This document shows positions 62,919 to 64,000 of a stretch of DNA of 64,000 nucleotides, one piece after another; the first letter of the stretch is position 1; each line of letters opens with the position of its first letter. Below the pieces are notes generated by a model. It did no database searches, was not told the origin of the DNA, and saw only the letters and a list, made by a program, of their open reading frames with translations. Position numbers and translations under genes: made by a program. The stretch is from Agelas oroides. Taxonomy: Eukaryota > Porifera > Demospongiae > Agelasida > Agelasidae. The stretch lies in NCBI GenBank assembly GCA_949130485.1, contig OX422185.1:7479127-7543126 (forward strand), written 5' to 3'.

Positions 62919-63893
62919 ACCCGGTGTCATAGGCGCGAATGACTCCCGTCGTACGTGACTCCCGGTCACTGGTGCCTAGGCGTGAATGTCTCCCGGTCAC
63001 TGACGCCTGGGCGTGGATGACTCCCCGAACATTTTTGCCTAGGCATGAATGACTCACCCCGGATGCGAATGACTCCCCTAGGTAACTCATGCATACGTAT
63101 CAATTTTCGGGGAATCACTCACGCCTATAGGTATAATTGTCTCATGCACACACGGAGATATCTCAAAATGATGTTAATGCATTATGATAGCTACATAATT
63201 TTACAATGACAACAAATCTGGCTAAAATTAGAATAATAACAGTATATTGCACTACAACACATTATACTACTCGCTGTCTCTTGGCTGCAGGAAACTTCAA
63301 TTGAAACTCAATCGGCTTTTCAGGTTGAATGTGCAGTTGCTGCTGTGTGCAATAGCCACACTTCCACACTTTTGGAATATCTCTCTCTTTTTTGATTCCC
63401 ATGCGAGAGTAGTTGTACCATCCTTCACATGCTTCGCATTGGACCATGTTTGTGTCATAGTGGTCTGGCATACGACACACGCAGTGCACTGTCACATGTA
63501 TTGTGTTCACATGTGGTCGGAGGGCTATTTGCGGAGGCAGCATTGCCTTTTCTTGCTGTGGAAACTGAGGGAAAGGCATCATGTTTCTATTGGTAAGGCA
63601 TTTGAACAGGTGTCCCCGCATCTGTGTTTTGATGAACACAGCTCTGCTTGGGTCTTGACCCCTGCAGATCTCAGTGGCAAAGGCAATGGCAAATAGACCA
63701 CAATCTCTATATCCATTCTGCTGCTGAACAGGCAAGACTTTTACTGAAATTGTGGAGTGGTTATTTGGTGCTCGATAAATCTGCGCCATCTGGAGGATCA
63801 TAGATCTGTCCCAGGGCGGAGTCACTTCTGCCTTAGGCGTCAATGACCAGGGAGTCACTCACGCCGGGGAGTCATTCACGCCTCTGACACCAG
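62919..63893. mobile_element. TIR element carrying a Ulp1/PHD ORF
   Basis: Left end CGGTGTCATAGGCGCGAATG-ACTCCC (from 62,920) and right end GGGAGTCATTCACGCCTCTG-ACACC (63,869-63,893) are inverted copies. Subterminal arrays of GGCGTGAATGACTCCC-like units follow on the left (62,930-63,120), with a shorter set on the right (63,836-63,880). It separates two pieces of the Crypton-type reading frame. The target duplication is not resolved. Confidence 0.7.
63262..63858 (-). CDS. Ulp1-like peptidase fragment fused to PHD-type zinc finger
   Basis: A 198-residue minus-strand frame. VKVLPVQQQNGYRDCGLFAI, AFATEICRGQDPS carries the Gln and Cys of a C48 (Ulp1/SENP-type) cysteine peptidase active site (Q...DCG). 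The catalytic His and Asp that precede it are not within this frame, so the peptidase is N-truncated. Following is HCVCRMPDHYDTNMVQCEAC, EGWYNYSRMGI and WKCGYC, a PHD-like cross-brace of Cys pairs in which the usual W-H-H is W-Y-N-Y. It ends with a basic tail AAKRQRVV. Proteins pairing these domains occur in invertebrate DNA transposons. It lies within TIRs, so it is an element gene, probably incomplete. Confidence 0.65.
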   Translation of the reverse strand: MTPWSLTPKAEVTPPWDRSMILQMAQIYRAPNNHSTISVKVLPVQQQNGYRDCGLFAIAFATEICRGQDPSRAVFIKTQMRGHLFKCLTNRNMMPFPQFPQQEKAMLPPQIALRPHVNTIHVTVHCVCRMPDHYDTNMVQCEACEGWYNYSRMGIKKERDIPKVWKCGYCTQQQLHIQPEKPIEFQLKFPAAKRQRVV

Positions 63894-64000
63894 TTACCGT
63901 TTTCTTCCCGCCTTTTCCTTTTGCCTTCTTCTTCTTCAGAGGCTCATTGAAGTCTTCTTTATCAGAATCACTCTCACAGCATCCCCACTCGGAGCACCAA
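63894..64000 (-). pseudogene. Upstream part of the Crypton-type gene (runs off window)
   Basis: The minus strand reads CSEWGCCESDSDKEDFNEPL, KKKKAKGKGGKKTVT, an acidic then lysine-rich stretch like a nuclear-localisation tail, open to the window edge. It lies directly on the other side of the TIR element from GSKRFVSPTSSVEMDK, so both are likely pieces of one interrupted coding sequence. Confidence 0.5.

Noticed and set aside
62426..62932. Plus-strand frames opposite the Crypton-type gene
   Set aside because: They are shadows of the minus-strand coding sequence.

Overview
The window looks like nuclear DNA from an invertebrate animal, most likely a sponge (Porifera). The evidence is spliced exons with GT/AG boundaries, a polyadenylation signal, tRNA-derived SINEs, and a dense mixture of BEL/Pao, DIRS-like, non-LTR, Crypton-like, IS630/Tc1-like, hAT-like and Mutator-like element remnants. 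The sponge assignment rests on how familiar these protein families look to me; no database search was possible.

Layout. 0.1-3.6 kb: the last two coding exons of a TPR-repeat protein gene, with a tandem repeat and a small inverted-repeat element in the intron. 3.6-11.4 kb: gene-poor DNA with a decayed Arg/Glu-rich element-type ORF, a hAT-like element, a 54-bp perfect palindrome, a 30-bp minisatellite and a textbook 495-bp non-autonomous hAT element with an 8-bp target duplication. 11.4-16.3 kb: copy A of a segmental duplication that carries a putative promoter and tiny first exon of a methyltransferase gene, split by a 2.2-kb Mutator-like insertion. 16.4-27.2 kb: a wrecked DIRS-like tyrosine-recombinase retrotransposon (minus strand) whose internal segment appears inverted and contains an intact, very young BEL/Pao element (18,359-24,699) with identical LTRs. 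28.0-54.9 kb: four tandem, same-strand copies of the main exon of a nicotinamide N-methyltransferase-like (NNMT/PNMT/TEMT) gene. Copies 2 and 3 are intact; copies 1 and 4 are frameshifted. Among them lie a transposase relic, a HECT relic, a LINE relic, SINEs, foldback elements and segmental duplication copy B (37.8-40.4 kb). 50.3-52.6 kb: a decayed P-loop gene interrupted by hAT-like DNA. 53.2-57.7 kb: two retroelement relics and two inverted-repeat elements. 57.95 kb: a third copy of the tiny methyltransferase first exon. 62.1-64.0 kb: a Crypton/DUF3504-type recombinase gene (minus strand) interrupted by a TIR element carrying a Ulp1-like/PHD-finger ORF.

How it works together. The only host gene system that looks functional is the methyltransferase cluster. 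The element ATGTCTCA followed by GTAAGT occurs three times. Its phase fits exactly to the acceptor of every methyltransferase main exon, giving a start of Met-Ser-Gln-Ser-Thr/Met. The cluster therefore seems to have grown by duplicating promoter/first-exon blocks and main-exon blocks separately. Transposons have since lengthened introns, separated a promoter from its start codon, and broken neighbouring genes.
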